A DNA stretch of 64,000 nucleotides from JAEYZM01 sp943372195 (GCA_943372195.1 CALRXS010000008.1:62001-126000), one strand, 5' to 3'. Shown: positions 50,866 through 60,243, counted from the first letter of the stretch. Notes: a model not told the origin generated them from the sequence alone. Made by a program: numbers and translations.

Positions 50866-53220
50866 TCAAAACCTAAAATTCCACGTCACCGACGGTATCA
50901 ACGGAAACACCGTTACCTGCTTCGGCTGTATCGTTAATCCGTTGCTCAACACATCTCCTTGTATATCTAAATAAATGATATACTGATTCAAACGATTGTA
51001 AACATTGTATATGCTAAAGTTCCAAACTGATTCAAACTTTTCAGTTTTCTTATGCGTATAGGTTGCAGAAATATCCATTCGATGATATGGTATCAATCGA
51101 TATTTATTTCTATAATCTCCCTCATAATATAAGCCTTGTGTGCCGCTGAAAAATACTAGATGCGTTGGTAAATTAAATGCTGAACCCGAACCAAATACAA
51201 ACACCGATCCGAAGGTCCATTTATCATTCAAAGTATACGATAACACTACCGATGCATCGTGTCTTCTATCATATCTCGCATAAAATGTTTTTCCATTTTG
51301 CAATTCTGGGAATCTTCTTTTTGCATACGATAATGTATAACCTACCCAACCATTAAATTTACCCATTGCTTTCTTCACAAAGAACTCTGCACCGTATGAT
51401 TCTCCGACGCCGAAAGTCAAATCGTTTTCGATGTTCGGACTTAATTGTCCTGTTTTGCTTTCTTTGAATTCTACTTGATTGCGTAAATCTTTATAGTATA
51501 ATTCAACCGATGTTTCATACATATCATCTTTGAAATTCCTGAAATATCCGATCGCATATTGTGTCGCAAATTGAGGGCGTACTAATGTTGAACTTGGTAT
51601 CCATAAGTCGGTAGGTAAAGTACTACCTGACAATGATGCTAAATGTATGTATTGATTAGTAATCGTGTACGATGCCTTAATAGAACTCTTTTGATTGATG
51701 GTATATCTCAACGATATTCTTGGCTCTAAACCGTGGTAGAATTTTATGTTCTCCCAATCTTTGTATTGTATAGTGTCAATAATTGTATAGCCATCTGCAC
51801 CCGCAACGTATCTGTCATACGGACCCACTTGTTGAAACATTGAATATCTCAAACCAGTATTCAATCTGAGTTTTTCCGTTACATCAAAATCATTTGAAAA
51901 ATAGATCGCTGCTTCATTTGCATATTGTCTATTGATTTTCTCAGGTGTTATCACTGCTTCACCAATCGTACCACTTGCAGTAGTAGGAGTAAAGCGATGA
52001 AAAGTATATATCGCTCCGAACTTTATTTGATTTCTAATATTTGGGAAATAATCGAAATCTATTTTGCCTGTAATATCTCTAACGCCTGAAAATAATTCGA
52101 AATCAAAATTACTTTGTGATGCACCTAACCTGAATACATAGTCACTATATATCGCGGTTGTATTTACAAATAATTTATCATTGAATAAATGATTCCATCT
52201 TAAGGTTGCAGTTGTATTACCCCATGGAAATCTTATACCGAAGCGCTCCCCTTGAAATTTAAAAACATCCTTACCAAAATAACCACTTAGAAATACTCGG
52301 TCTTTATCTGAAAATTGATAATTCAATTTCATGTTCACATCGTAAAAATAATAACCCGAATTTTTCAAGCGCTCATTGCTGCCTGCAAATGGCTTCGTTA
52401 AAACGTCTATGTATGTTCTACGACCCGATACGATGAATGAACTCTTATCTTTTTGTATGGGTCCTTCTAATGTTAAACGAGATGAAATTAATCCGACACC
52501 ACCAGTTGCATGATACGTTTTATTATTACCCTCTTTCATGTTCACATTCACTACTGATGATAATCGCCCTCCGTATTCTGCTGGTATGCCTCCTTTGATG
52601 ATACTCGTATTATTTATCGCATCTGAATTAAACACCGAAAAAAATCCGAATAAATGTCCGGTGTTATAAACCACCGCCTCATCTAATAAAACTAAATTCT
52701 GATCCGGACCTCCACCACGCACATAAAAACCACTATTACCTTCACCTGCTGATTGTACGCCTGGCAATAGTTGTAACGTTTTTAAGATATCAACTTCACC
52801 CATAATTACAGGCAAAGTTTTTACCTTTTCCATCTGCAATGTTTGAGTACTCATTTGTGTGCTCTTCACATTTTCATCTGCACGTCTTGAGCTAACAACA
52901 ACCTCTTTGCTCTGAATAATTCTATTTGAAAGATTAACATTATATCTAATGTTTTTATTTAGACGGATGGTATCGTTCTTTGTCTGATAGCCTAAATATA
53001 AAACTTGTATGCTATAAGTGCCCTCTGGTAATGTGATGGAGAAAAAACCATACTCATTACTCTGTGCTCCTTTGTTTATGTCTTTGACGATGAAGCTTGC
53101 ACCCAACAAACTTTCGCCCGATGATGCATCTTTGATGTAACCACTTATCGTAAATTTGTTTTGTGCTGATAGATAATTACTGGTAATTATCAATGCAATT
53201 AGCAATATGATTTTTTTCAC
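50866..53220 (-). CDS. TonB-dependent outer-membrane receptor with carboxypeptidase-like domain
   Basis: 784 residues. Signal peptide MKKIILLIALIITSNYLSAQ, CarboxypepD_reg-like domain (FTISGYIKDASSGESLLGAS, ~24-110), plug domain with LPGVQSAGEGNSGFYVRGGG and VVNVNMKEGN, then a beta-barrel ending in the aromatic FPLIPSVTWNFRF. It imports a ligand with TonB energy. It starts with GTG that overlaps the preceding gene's TAG by one base (TAGTG). A close paralogue is encoded at 57023-59386. Confidence 0.92.
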   Translation of the reverse strand: MKKIILLIALIITSNYLSAQNKFTISGYIKDASSGESLLGASFIVKDINKGAQSNEYGFFSITLPEGTYSIQVLYLGYQTKNDTIRLNKNIRYNVNLSNRIIQSKEVVVSSRRADENVKSTQMSTQTLQMEKVKTLPVIMGEVDILKTLQLLPGVQSAGEGNSGFYVRGGGPDQNLVLLDEAVVYNTGHLFGFFSVFNSDAINNTSIIKGGIPAEYGGRLSSVVNVNMKEGNNKTYHATGGVGLISSRLTLEGPIQKDKSSFIVSGRRTYIDVLTKPFAGSNERLKNSGYYFYDVNMKLNYQFSDKDRVFLSGYFGKDVFKFQGERFGIRFPWGNTTATLRWNHLFNDKLFVNTTAIYSDYVFRLGASQSNFDFELFSGVRDITGKIDFDYFPNIRNQIKFGAIYTFHRFTPTTASGTIGEAVITPEKINRQYANEAAIYFSNDFDVTEKLRLNTGLRYSMFQQVGPYDRYVAGADGYTIIDTIQYKDWENIKFYHGLEPRISLRYTINQKSSIKASYTITNQYIHLASLSGSTLPTDLWIPSSTLVRPQFATQYAIGYFRNFKDDMYETSVELYYKDLRNQVEFKESKTGQLSPNIENDLTFGVGESYGAEFFVKKAMGKFNGWVGYTLSYAKRRFPELQNGKTFYARYDRRHDASVVLSYTLNDKWTFGSVFVFGSGSAFNLPTHLVFFSGTQGLYYEGDYRNKYRLIPYHRMDISATYTHKKTEKFESVWNFSIYNVYNRLNQYIIYLDIQGDVLSNGLTIQPKQVTVFPLIPSVTWNFRF

Positions 53221-54863
53221 TATTCTCTTATAAATCTTATTCTGTAGTTGTTGTTATCACCCTCTAATGATAAAATATAAATTCCACTTAAAATGTTTGC
53301 TGGTAATTCAATTCCGTTTAATAATTCTATACTATTAAACGTATGAGAGTATAAAACCTTACCTAATAAATCACTTATTTTGAGTTGATAGTTTTTATTG
53401 TTTTGGTCTTGTAAGTTAATTTGTAAAAATCCTTTATTCGGATTTGGGTATACCACCACTTCTTCAGATTTATTTTGTTCTATCGCAGCATTCAATAAGA
53501 GCTTCGAACCATCGGGTAAGCCCCATCCGTAGTCATTATTTGGGTTTGTGGCATTATTAGAATTAAATTTAATCCATGATTTTAATTGAGCTGGTTTTGA
53601 TGCCGGATATGTTTTTTTGTACAACTCCCATGCACATGCTGAAAAGCCTGCGATGATCGGACCAGAGAATGAAGTACCGCTACCGAAACCAAAACTTAAT
53701 GTATTTGCTCTGGCGATATAAGACGGACCGCCTTGTGCTACTACATCGGGTTTGGTGAGGCCTGCGCTAGTAGGACCGTGAGAAGAAAAACTAGATAATG
53801 TTTGATCTTGTCCGACAGAACCTATACTAAATACTTCTGTACCATCAGCTGGTGCACCTATGTAAAACCATGAACTATTACCTGAATTACCAGCAGAGTT
53901 TACTACTAATACACCTTTTCTGCTTGCAATATTTGCAGCTCTTGTGATAACTGTTTTATCACCATCTAAATCTTGGTAATCGTGACTTTGTGAATTTGCA
54001 TCGTAAGTGGTATAGCCTAATGATGAATTAATGATATCAGCACCAACACTGTCAGCATATTCAGCTGCTGCTACCCAATTGTATTCTTCTACTAAATATT
54101 CTTCTGCCTCTTCTTCTGATCTTAATAAGTATACCGATGCATGTGGAGCAGTGCCAATCATTGAATCAGGTACATTCGCTGAAATACATGATAATACAGA
54201 GGTTCCGTGATTACTAAAGTCATAAACATAAGGGTGGTTTCTCGAGAAATCCCAAGTACCCAAAATTTTATTATTCGCTCTCAATGAATCGAATGCTTTA
54301 TGAACATCTGTTTTTCTAAACCCTGCATCAATAACTGCAATCGTCATACTCTTACCAGTATAATTTGATGAATGCAACTGATCAACTTTAATCATCTTTG
54401 TCTGATTATCGGCACCTCCATAATTTCCAATGAACTGATAATTATTTGCCGTGTTATCTTCTTCTTTATAGAAATCTTTGAATTTATTTTCTCTTTGTCC
54501 TCTCAATAAATTTGCGCCATAAACTTTTTTATAAGATGATACATAAGTCAATGCTCCAATATTTATTACTTGCTGTGTATCGGCTTGAACCGTAATGGTA
54601 TTAAACCATCTAGAGGTATTTAAAATTTTAGCTCCAGTATTTGCAATAGCTATTACATATGCAGGGTTGACAGGTATATCAGTGCTATCAATTGCAATAC
54701 CCATAGCTGTTCTTCTAGCAATCGCTTTACTACTAAGAAATGATTGAGGGTTGTTAATGCTGTATGGAGAGTTAGTTTTATTTTTTAGAAATATGATATA
54801 ACGATCTTGAGCAATAGTTTGAAAACTAATTGCCATTAACATCCATAAAAATATATTTTTCAT
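53220..54863 (-). CDS. Secreted S8 (subtilase) protease with T9SS sorting domain
   Basis: 547 residues from ATG 54863 (the frame extends to 54893 without a better start). Signal MKNIFLWMLMAISFQTIAQ. Catalytic Asp179 in IAVIDAGFRKTD, His219 in SNHGTSVLSC, Ser398 in GSGTSFSGPI and oxyanion Asn in VNSAGNSG. A C-terminal domain (VVVYPNPNKGFLQINLQDQ ... LSLEGDNNNYRIRFIRE) is a T9SS type A tail, so the protease is delivered to the surface. It lies between mnmA and the TonB receptor gene; processing of receptor substrates is a guess. Confidence 0.9.
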   Translation of the reverse strand: MKNIFLWMLMAISFQTIAQDRYIIFLKNKTNSPYSINNPQSFLSSKAIARRTAMGIAIDSTDIPVNPAYVIAIANTGAKILNTSRWFNTITVQADTQQVINIGALTYVSSYKKVYGANLLRGQRENKFKDFYKEEDNTANNYQFIGNYGGADNQTKMIKVDQLHSSNYTGKSMTIAVIDAGFRKTDVHKAFDSLRANNKILGTWDFSRNHPYVYDFSNHGTSVLSCISANVPDSMIGTAPHASVYLLRSEEEAEEYLVEEYNWVAAAEYADSVGADIINSSLGYTTYDANSQSHDYQDLDGDKTVITRAANIASRKGVLVVNSAGNSGNSSWFYIGAPADGTEVFSIGSVGQDQTLSSFSSHGPTSAGLTKPDVVAQGGPSYIARANTLSFGFGSGTSFSGPIIAGFSACAWELYKKTYPASKPAQLKSWIKFNSNNATNPNNDYGWGLPDGSKLLLNAAIEQNKSEEVVVYPNPNKGFLQINLQDQNNKNYQLKISDLLGKVLYSHTFNSIELLNGIELPANILSGIYILSLEGDNNNYRIRFIRE

Positions 54864-54864
54864 A

Positions 54865-55956
54865 TTAAGATTTTGAAATGATACCACCACCAATTAAATC
54901 ATTGCCTTCATAAAATACTGCCGACTGTCCGGGAGCTAAGCCCGATACTGGCTCATGAAAATCAACTAAAATATGATCTCCATTTTCTACAATTGTACTC
55001 ATTGTGCCTTTGTCTTTGTATCTTATTTTTGTTAATGACTCTATGCCTGTTGGTATGTTTGCATACTTCACTAAATTATATCCGCGTACTACCGCTTGAA
55101 CTCTTTCTAACTCATCGTGTCGGCCTAAGATAACTCTATTTTCTTCGGGTTGTATTTCTAATACGAACATCGGCTCGCCTAATGCGATCTCCAATCCTTT
55201 TCTTTGTCCGACGGTATAAAACGGATAGCCCTTATGTTTACCAACAACCGTACCATCTCTTAAAACGAATTCACCACCATTCACTTCATTCTCTAGTGTA
55301 GGCACCTGATGTTTTAAAAATGCTCTGTAATCATTATCTGGTACGAAACAAATTTCATAGCTCTCACTCTTTGCCGCTAACTCTTTTTGTCCCATGTCTA
55401 TCGCCATTTGTTTAATTTCTGATTTGTGAAATTTACCCAATGGTAACATGGTTCTAGATAAGTTTGCTTGAGAAACTCCCCAAAGCACATAACTCTGGTC
55501 TTTGTTCTCATCTTTACCTTTAGAAATTATATTTCTATTGTTTTCATTGCGGATGTTCGCATAATGACCTGTTGCAATAAACTCACAGTCTAACAAATTC
55601 GCTCTCTTTATCAAAGCCTCCCATTTTATATGCGTATTACACAATACACAAGGGTTAGGGGTACGGCCTGCTAAATATTCTTCCACAAAATTGTCGATCA
55701 CAAAATTGCCAAACTCCTCTCTGATATCTAAAATATAATGGGGGAATCCGTACGATACGGCTAATGAACGTGCATCGTTGATAGAATCTAAACTGCAACA
55801 TCCGGTTTCTTTTGAAGAACTACCCGAACTGGCATAATCCCAAGTTTTCATGGTGATGCCAATGACCTCATAACCTTGTTCATGCAACATCACTGCAGCT
55901 ACTGAACTGTCAACCCCACCGCTCATCGCCACTAGTACTCGACCTAATTTACTCAT
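54865..55956 (-). CDS. mnmA: tRNA-specific 2-thiouridylase MnmA
   Basis: 363 residues from ATG 55956. PP-loop MSGGVDSSVAAVML (residues 11-24), GRTPNPCVLCNTHIKW with Cys103 and Cys106, and YEICFVPDNDYRAFL with the second catalytic Cys, then the C-terminal beta-barrel (YTVGQRKGLEIALGEPMFVL). It adds sulfur to U34 of tRNA-Lys, Glu and Gln with ATP. A tRNA-Leu gene lies divergently ~100 bases away. It precedes the S8 protease gene with a 1-base gap. Confidence 0.94.
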   Translation of the reverse strand: MSKLGRVLVAMSGGVDSSVAAVMLHEQGYEVIGITMKTWDYASSGSSSKETGCCSLDSINDARSLAVSYGFPHYILDIREEFGNFVIDNFVEEYLAGRTPNPCVLCNTHIKWEALIKRANLLDCEFIATGHYANIRNENNRNIISKGKDENKDQSYVLWGVSQANLSRTMLPLGKFHKSEIKQMAIDMGQKELAAKSESYEICFVPDNDYRAFLKHQVPTLENEVNGGEFVLRDGTVVGKHKGYPFYTVGQRKGLEIALGEPMFVLEIQPEENRVILGRHDELERVQAVVRGYNLVKYANIPTGIESLTKIRYKDKGTMSTIVENGDHILVDFHEPVSGLAPGQSAVFYEGNDLIGGGIISKS

Positions 55957-56055
55957 AATGCAAATTAACAAATTATTCTTCTATAAAGTTTCAGCCTAAT
56001 GTCAATTTAGAAAGAGAGCTAATCGAAAATTATTATATTCGCAGCTGAAAAATGA

Positions 56056-56137
56056 GCCCTGGTGGTGAAATTGGTAGACATACCATCTTGAGGGGGTGGC
56101 GCTGAAAGGCTTACGAGTTCGAATCTCGTCCAGGGCA
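56056..56137 (+). tRNA. tRNA-Leu (anticodon GAG)
   Basis: 82 bases. Acceptor GCCCTGG with CCAGGGC, anticodon stem CCATC/GGTGG around TTGAGGG (anticodon GAG), long variable arm, T arm ACGAG TTCGAAT CTCGT, discriminator A, CCA not encoded. A -7-like box TATATTCG (56034-56041, one mismatch) is 14 bases upstream. Confidence 0.92.
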
Positions 56138-56142
56138 CCCAA

Positions 56143-56179
56143 AAAAAAGAGCCTTTGATATTTTCAAAGGCTCTTTTTT
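56143..56179 (+). terminator. Terminator between tRNA-Leu (GAG) and the second DUF4249 gene
   Basis: Stem 56143-56158 with 56164-56179 (AAAAAAGAGCCTTTGA and its complement), loop 5 bases, T run. It can end transcription of both convergent units. Confidence 0.88.
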
Positions 56180-57018
56180 TATTTGATGATCACCGAAATT
56201 GACCGTGTGCCATTCGCACTGAAATATCCCACTGCTTTTTTCCTGTTTGTATTTATGTTTCGGATGTTAGTTCTAACGTTTGCTGGCGGACTTGCAAAGA
56301 TGCCGCCATTGTTGACCTGTGTTGAGAGCTCTAAATAAAATTGATACTGATCAGAACTTATAGAATAGTTTTGAACTTTAATGGTATCACCTAATTCAAA
56401 TGGCTCTGGTGTAACGTCGATTTTTCCAATGTAACTACCATCTACTAATTCATCTGATGCAAAATAGATTTGATTAGGTCTGGTGTATTCTTTGCCATTT
56501 CTTGAAATTCTAAATAAATAATTGTCGCCAATGCCAGGTAATTCTGGACCGTGAAAATAGACATAATAGCCAGCTTCGAGTGGACCTCTAGCTTCTTTGT
56601 ATTCATAAGTTAAAGAATCTATCTCTGGTACTCTTCGCAATATTGATTCAGCTGTATAGGTTTCAGACATTGCTTCAATTCTTAAAGCATATCTATAATT
56701 TGTTTCACCTTTAATGTTGTCTGTTAAATAAATTCCTGTTCCTATTTGTTCCTCTAAAGTGTCAATACTTATTATTTGATTAGCACTATTAAAAATACTT
56801 AATTGAACAATTGCGCCAGAGACAATTGGTGTTTGAATGCTATCAAAATAGGGTGCAGTTGTTGAAAGTCTGATACTATGTCTTTTTTGTTCATCAGTAA
56901 TTCTTCCATCAACTACTAATAATGTTTCACCTTGATCAAGTGAAACGTCTATCACATCTTCACATGATGTAAATACTAGAACAGAAAAAATGATATATAA
57001 TAGATTTGTCTTTTTCAT
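56179..57018 (-). CDS. DUF4249 lipoprotein (second copy)
   Basis: 279 residues. Lipoprotein signal MKKTNLLYIIFSVLVFTSC (Cys19); the mature start SLDQGETLLVVDGRITDEQK fits DUF4249, and the conserved PEPFELGDTIKVQNYSIS and YQFYLELSTQVNNGG segments follow. It starts 4 bases after the stop of the TonB receptor gene at 57023, so the two are co-expressed and probably form a surface uptake complex. It has a normal short signal n-region, unlike the first copy with its heptamer array. Confidence 0.85.
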   Translation of the reverse strand: MKKTNLLYIIFSVLVFTSCEDVIDVSLDQGETLLVVDGRITDEQKRHSIRLSTTAPYFDSIQTPIVSGAIVQLSIFNSANQIISIDTLEEQIGTGIYLTDNIKGETNYRYALRIEAMSETYTAESILRRVPEIDSLTYEYKEARGPLEAGYYVYFHGPELPGIGDNYLFRISRNGKEYTRPNQIYFASDELVDGSYIGKIDVTPEPFELGDTIKVQNYSISSDQYQFYLELSTQVNNGGIFASPPANVRTNIRNINTNRKKAVGYFSANGTRSISVIIK

Positions 57019-57022
57019 GATG

Positions 57023-59386
57023 TTAAAATTTAAAATTCCAAGTTACTGATGGTAGCATACTGCCGAATACTGATAAACGAACGGCCTCTGTTTTCATACT
57101 ATTAGGGTTATCATTATTTTGTCTGAAATAAACCGTGTATGCATTTCTTCTTGCATATAGATTATAGATAGAAAATACCCATTCTGAACTAAACTTCTTA
57201 CCAGGTTTTACTTTGTTTTTTAACGTTGCAGATAAGTCTAAACGATGATAGGCGGGCACTCTATAATTATTTCTTGTATCATTTGAATTATGTGGTACTA
57301 CAATACCTTGAAATTCATATCTAGAATTCGGGAAAGTTGTTGCTACACCAGTACTATAATTAAAATTACTTGAAATGCTGAATCGCTTAGTGACTTCATA
57401 GCTACTTACAATAGATAATATATGTGTTTTATCATATTTGGTATTGTACCAATCGTTATTGTTTAAGCCTTCAATTTTACGTTCACTTTTCGATAAAGTA
57501 TATGAGATAAATCCAGTGAATCTTCCAGAGTTTTTCTTCGCAAATACTTCTAATCCGTATGCTCTACCCAAGCCATAAATTAAATCAGCTTCTAGCTCTC
57601 TGTTTAATAATAATTCAGCACCATTGATATAATCAATCTGATTGCTCATGGTTTTATAAAAAACTTCTACCGATGTTTCGTAAATATTTTCTTTGTAATT
57701 TTTAAAATAACCCAAGGCCACTTGATCTGCAATCTCTGGCTTTATATTATTAGTACTTGGAGACCACACATCCGTAGGAGAGGCAGCAGTTGTACCTGAA
57801 ATTAAATGAATGTATTGCGCCATTCTGTTGTATGAAAACTTCAATGAAGAAAATTCATCGAGTGTATATTTTGCAGAAAATCTAGGTTCAATATTCGGAT
57901 AAAATGCAATAGATTCTGCATCACCGAATGTCTTAGCATTTACTGCATTTTTTCTCTCACCATTTTCACCAACATATTCATAAACTGTTTTAGCACCTAG
58001 ATAGTCAAATGCTGAAAAACGAATTCCATATTGCAAGCTCAATAGTGAATTAACAGTGTATTCATCATCAATATAAATTGCATATTCATTACCACGTTGA
58101 CGTTCTAATTCAAATGCATTGAAAATTGATTCATCATTACCAGGTGTAACATCACCCGGGTGGAAATCATAAAATATAGTCGAAGCTCCGAAACTCAATG
58201 TATGCTTCGGGTTGAGGTAATATCCGAAATCAACTTTCGGCGAATAATTTATTACTCGCGATACCCATTCAAAAGCTTGTGCACCCTCTGGTACACCTAA
58301 TGAATAATCGTAATTACTATAGATGGCAGTAAGGTTCATAAAAAGCTTTTGATTGAACAAATGATTCCATCGAATAGTACCTGTACCATTACCCCATGAT
58401 GTTTTGAAAAAATCTCCGAATTTGAAAACATCTCGTCCAAAATAACTCGATACAAATACTCGATTATTTTCATCAATCACATGATTATACTTTGCACTTA
58501 AATCGTAAAAATAAACTGCATTTTGTCGCAAGTCTTCATCGGGCGATAACTTCAAAAATAAGTCACCATAAGATCTACGAGCAGCGAGAATGAAAGAGCT
58601 TTTGTCTTTTTTTACCGGACCTTCAAGTGTCAATCTACTAGAGATTAATCCGATACCACCATTCGCCGAAAATTCTTTTGAATTTCCATCTTTCATTCGG
58701 ATGTCAAGTAAAGAAGAAAGCCTACCTCCGTATTGAGCGGGTATACCACCTTTTAAAAGTTTAACGTCTTTAACTGCATCTGGATTAAACACTGAAAAGA
58801 ATCCGAGTAAATGTGAAGAATTATATACTGGTGCTTCGTCTAATAAAATTAAATTTTGATCAACACCACCGCCTCTAACATTGAAGCCAGAAGCACCTTC
58901 ACCGACTGTGCTTACGCCCGGTAAAGTTTGAATACTTCTAATAACATCTACTTCACCAAGTAGGGCAGGTATAGATTTAATTTCTTTGATGTCGAGTTTG
59001 TTCATACTCATTTCCATGGTCTCCACATTCTCGTTCTTTTTTGTAGAACTAACGACAACTTCTTTGAGTTCTTTACCCTTTGATTGAAGTAGAATATCTA
59101 TTCTTTCATTCTTAGAAATTTCAACATTTTTTACTTGACTTTCATAGCCTAAATAACTATAGCTAATGCTATACTTACCGGGCTCTAAAGAGATAGAATA
59201 AAATCCGTAAGGGTTTGTAGCAATTGCGATGTTTTTTTCCTTGATGCTGATGGTTGCACCAATAATGTCTTCGCCATTGCTAGCATCTTTTACATAACCG
59301 TTAATAGTTATTTTATTTTGAGCATAAGAGAATGATTGCGTAACGAATAATAGTATAAAAGCAATCAGAATTTTAGAGTTTTTCAT
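57023..59386 (-). CDS. TonB-dependent outer-membrane receptor (second copy)
   Basis: 787 residues. Signal peptide, CarboxypepD_reg-like domain (INGYVKDASNGEDIIGATIS), plug with LPGVSTVGEGASGFNVRGGG and DIRMKDGNSKE, and a beta-barrel ending GSMLPSVTWNFKF. It shares the same plug wording and C-terminal end as the receptor at 50866, so they are paralogues. A promoter box (TACGTTTG) is 7 bases upstream of the ATG, with an 8-bp dyad farther up at 59431. It starts the operon that includes DUF4249 at 56179. Confidence 0.92.
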   Translation of the reverse strand: MKNSKILIAFILLFVTQSFSYAQNKITINGYVKDASNGEDIIGATISIKEKNIAIATNPYGFYSISLEPGKYSISYSYLGYESQVKNVEISKNERIDILLQSKGKELKEVVVSSTKKNENVETMEMSMNKLDIKEIKSIPALLGEVDVIRSIQTLPGVSTVGEGASGFNVRGGGVDQNLILLDEAPVYNSSHLLGFFSVFNPDAVKDVKLLKGGIPAQYGGRLSSLLDIRMKDGNSKEFSANGGIGLISSRLTLEGPVKKDKSSFILAARRSYGDLFLKLSPDEDLRQNAVYFYDLSAKYNHVIDENNRVFVSSYFGRDVFKFGDFFKTSWGNGTGTIRWNHLFNQKLFMNLTAIYSNYDYSLGVPEGAQAFEWVSRVINYSPKVDFGYYLNPKHTLSFGASTIFYDFHPGDVTPGNDESIFNAFELERQRGNEYAIYIDDEYTVNSLLSLQYGIRFSAFDYLGAKTVYEYVGENGERKNAVNAKTFGDAESIAFYPNIEPRFSAKYTLDEFSSLKFSYNRMAQYIHLISGTTAASPTDVWSPSTNNIKPEIADQVALGYFKNYKENIYETSVEVFYKTMSNQIDYINGAELLLNRELEADLIYGLGRAYGLEVFAKKNSGRFTGFISYTLSKSERKIEGLNNNDWYNTKYDKTHILSIVSSYEVTKRFSISSNFNYSTGVATTFPNSRYEFQGIVVPHNSNDTRNNYRVPAYHRLDLSATLKNKVKPGKKFSSEWVFSIYNLYARRNAYTVYFRQNNDNPNSMKTEAVRLSVFGSMLPSVTWNFKF

Positions 59387-59393
59387 AACGCCG

Positions 59394-59401
59394 CAAACGT
59401 A
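59394..59401 (-). promoter_or_regulatory. -7 box TACGTTTG before the second TonB receptor gene
   Basis: Reads TACGTTTG on the minus strand, ending 7 bases before the ATG at 59386; exact TAnnTTTG match, with a short leader. Confidence 0.6.
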
Positions 59402-59430
59402 TGAAAAATAAATGCTTTGAATATTTCATT

Positions 59431-59452
59431 CTTGTTACATTTAAGTAACAAG
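59431..59452 (-). promoter_or_regulatory. Palindrome upstream of the TonB receptor promoter
   Basis: CTTGTTAC, 6 bases, GTAACAAG: a perfect 8-bp dyad centred about 45 bases upstream of the -7 box at 59394. Its position fits an activator or repressor site for the receptor operon. No protein is assigned. Confidence 0.45.
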
Positions 59453-59479
59453 TTGAATACTGAGAAACGAGATTTTTAC

Positions 59480-59519
59480 AAAAAGAAAAAGCTGAATTAT
59501 AATTCAGCTTTTTCTTTTT
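59480..59519 (-). terminator. Terminator overlapping the end of the PID-CTERM-like gene
   Basis: 19-base arms 59480-59498 and 59501-59519 are perfect complements (AAAAAGAAAAAGCTGAATT and its complement). The last codons of the minus-strand small gene (stop 59497-59499) lie in the stem. Confidence 0.88.
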
Positions 59520-59709
59520 TATTTCTTAATGTTTTTATTCCATATGCTGCGGCACCTGCTGCTAATAATGCAATGCCACCATCGATAGGTACGTCGGGGT
59601 CACCACCTGGGTCAGGACCTGAACCTGGATCTTGTGCAAAAGTGTTTGATACTGATGCAATGAATATAATCGCAAATATGAATGATAATTTTAACAAATG
59701 TTTTTTCAT
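59497..59709 (-). CDS. Small PID-CTERM-like secreted protein
   Basis: 70 residues from ATG 59709 (the frame reaches 59730). Signal peptide MKKHLLKLSFIFAIIFIASV, then a short spacer rich in Gly, Pro and Asp (DPGSGPDPGGDPD), then the motif DVPIDGGIALLAAGAAAYGIK and a basic tail, the layout of PID-CTERM sorting signals known from Bacteroidota: a PID tripeptide, a hydrophobic segment and positive charges. These tails are thought to be cut and anchored by an exosortase-like enzyme, none of which is in the window. It has its own promoter box at 59728 and a terminator. Confidence 0.75.
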   Translation of the reverse strand: MKKHLLKLSFIFAIIFIASVSNTFAQDPGSGPDPGGDPDVPIDGGIALLAAGAAAYGIKTLRNKKEKAEL

Positions 59710-59727
59710 CGATTTAGATTTAATAAA

Positions 59728-59735
59728 CAAAGATA
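59728..59735 (-). promoter_or_regulatory. -7 box TATCTTTG before the small PID-CTERM-like gene
   Basis: Reads TATCTTTG on the minus strand, ending 18 bases before the ATG at 59709. Confidence 0.55.
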
Positions 59736-59778
59736 CATTTTTTAAATTATGAAAAGTTTAGATTTTGCCTAAAATAGA

Positions 59779-59897
59779 AATACCCCAATAAAGGGGTATT
59801 CCTGAGAGCTCAATTAAATTAACAACAACATTTAAATATATTCAATGCGTATGCCAAAACATAAAAACTGCGTTTAAATAGGTTTAAACGCAGTTTT
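59779..59897. other. Two hairpins in the gene-free stretch 59736-60001
   Basis: AATACCCC/GGGGTATT (59779-59786 with 59793-59800) and AAAACTGCGTTTAAA with its complement (59864-59878 with 59883-59897). The second has A and T flanks and could end transcription in either direction. No ORF or other signal was seen in the rest of the gap. Confidence 0.5.
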
Positions 59898-60001
59898 CTA
59901 ATTTTGCCAATTTGATTTTTTGATTCTTTATGGGATGTTAATTCCCATTTTCGGACAGCGCTAACGTACAATTTTCCCTTTTCTCTTTTCTTCAAAACGA
60001 T

Positions 60002-60024
60002 AAAAGCCCCTAAAAGGGGCTTTT
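60002..60024 (-). terminator. Terminator after tRNA-Arg
   Basis: Stem AAAAGCCCC (60002-60010) with GGGGCTTTT (60016-60024), 5-base loop, T run on the minus strand, 8 bases past the tRNA-Arg end. Confidence 0.85.
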
Positions 60025-60031
60025 AAAAAAG

Positions 60032-60105
60032 TAGTCCGGATAGGATTCGAACCTATGACCCTCGGTTTAGAAAACCGATGCTCTATCCAGCTGAGCTACC
60101 GAACC
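60032..60105 (-). tRNA. tRNA-Arg (anticodon TCT)
   Basis: 74 bases on the minus strand. Acceptor GGTTCGG with CCGGACT (two wobble pairs), D arm GCTC...GAGC, anticodon stem TCGGT/ACCGA around TTTCTAA (anticodon TCT), T arm ATAGG TTCGAAT CCTAT, discriminator A. Terminator follows. Confidence 0.92.
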
Positions 60106-60243
60106 AATTGGAGCGCAAATAAACAAGTTTAGGCTGAAAAATGCAAGTAGAAAATAAAAAAACGCAGATTTTTTCAATTTTAGCTTCATATAAATTATAC
60201 TTTGTTGAAATTCAAGACGATTGCTATTAATCGAATATTTTTT

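Noticed and set aside
59417..59752. Plus-strand 111-codon frame at 59.4-59.7 kb
   Set aside because: Antisense to the PID-CTERM-like gene, with Pro/Gly-rich composition mirroring it, no promoter and a terminator inside.
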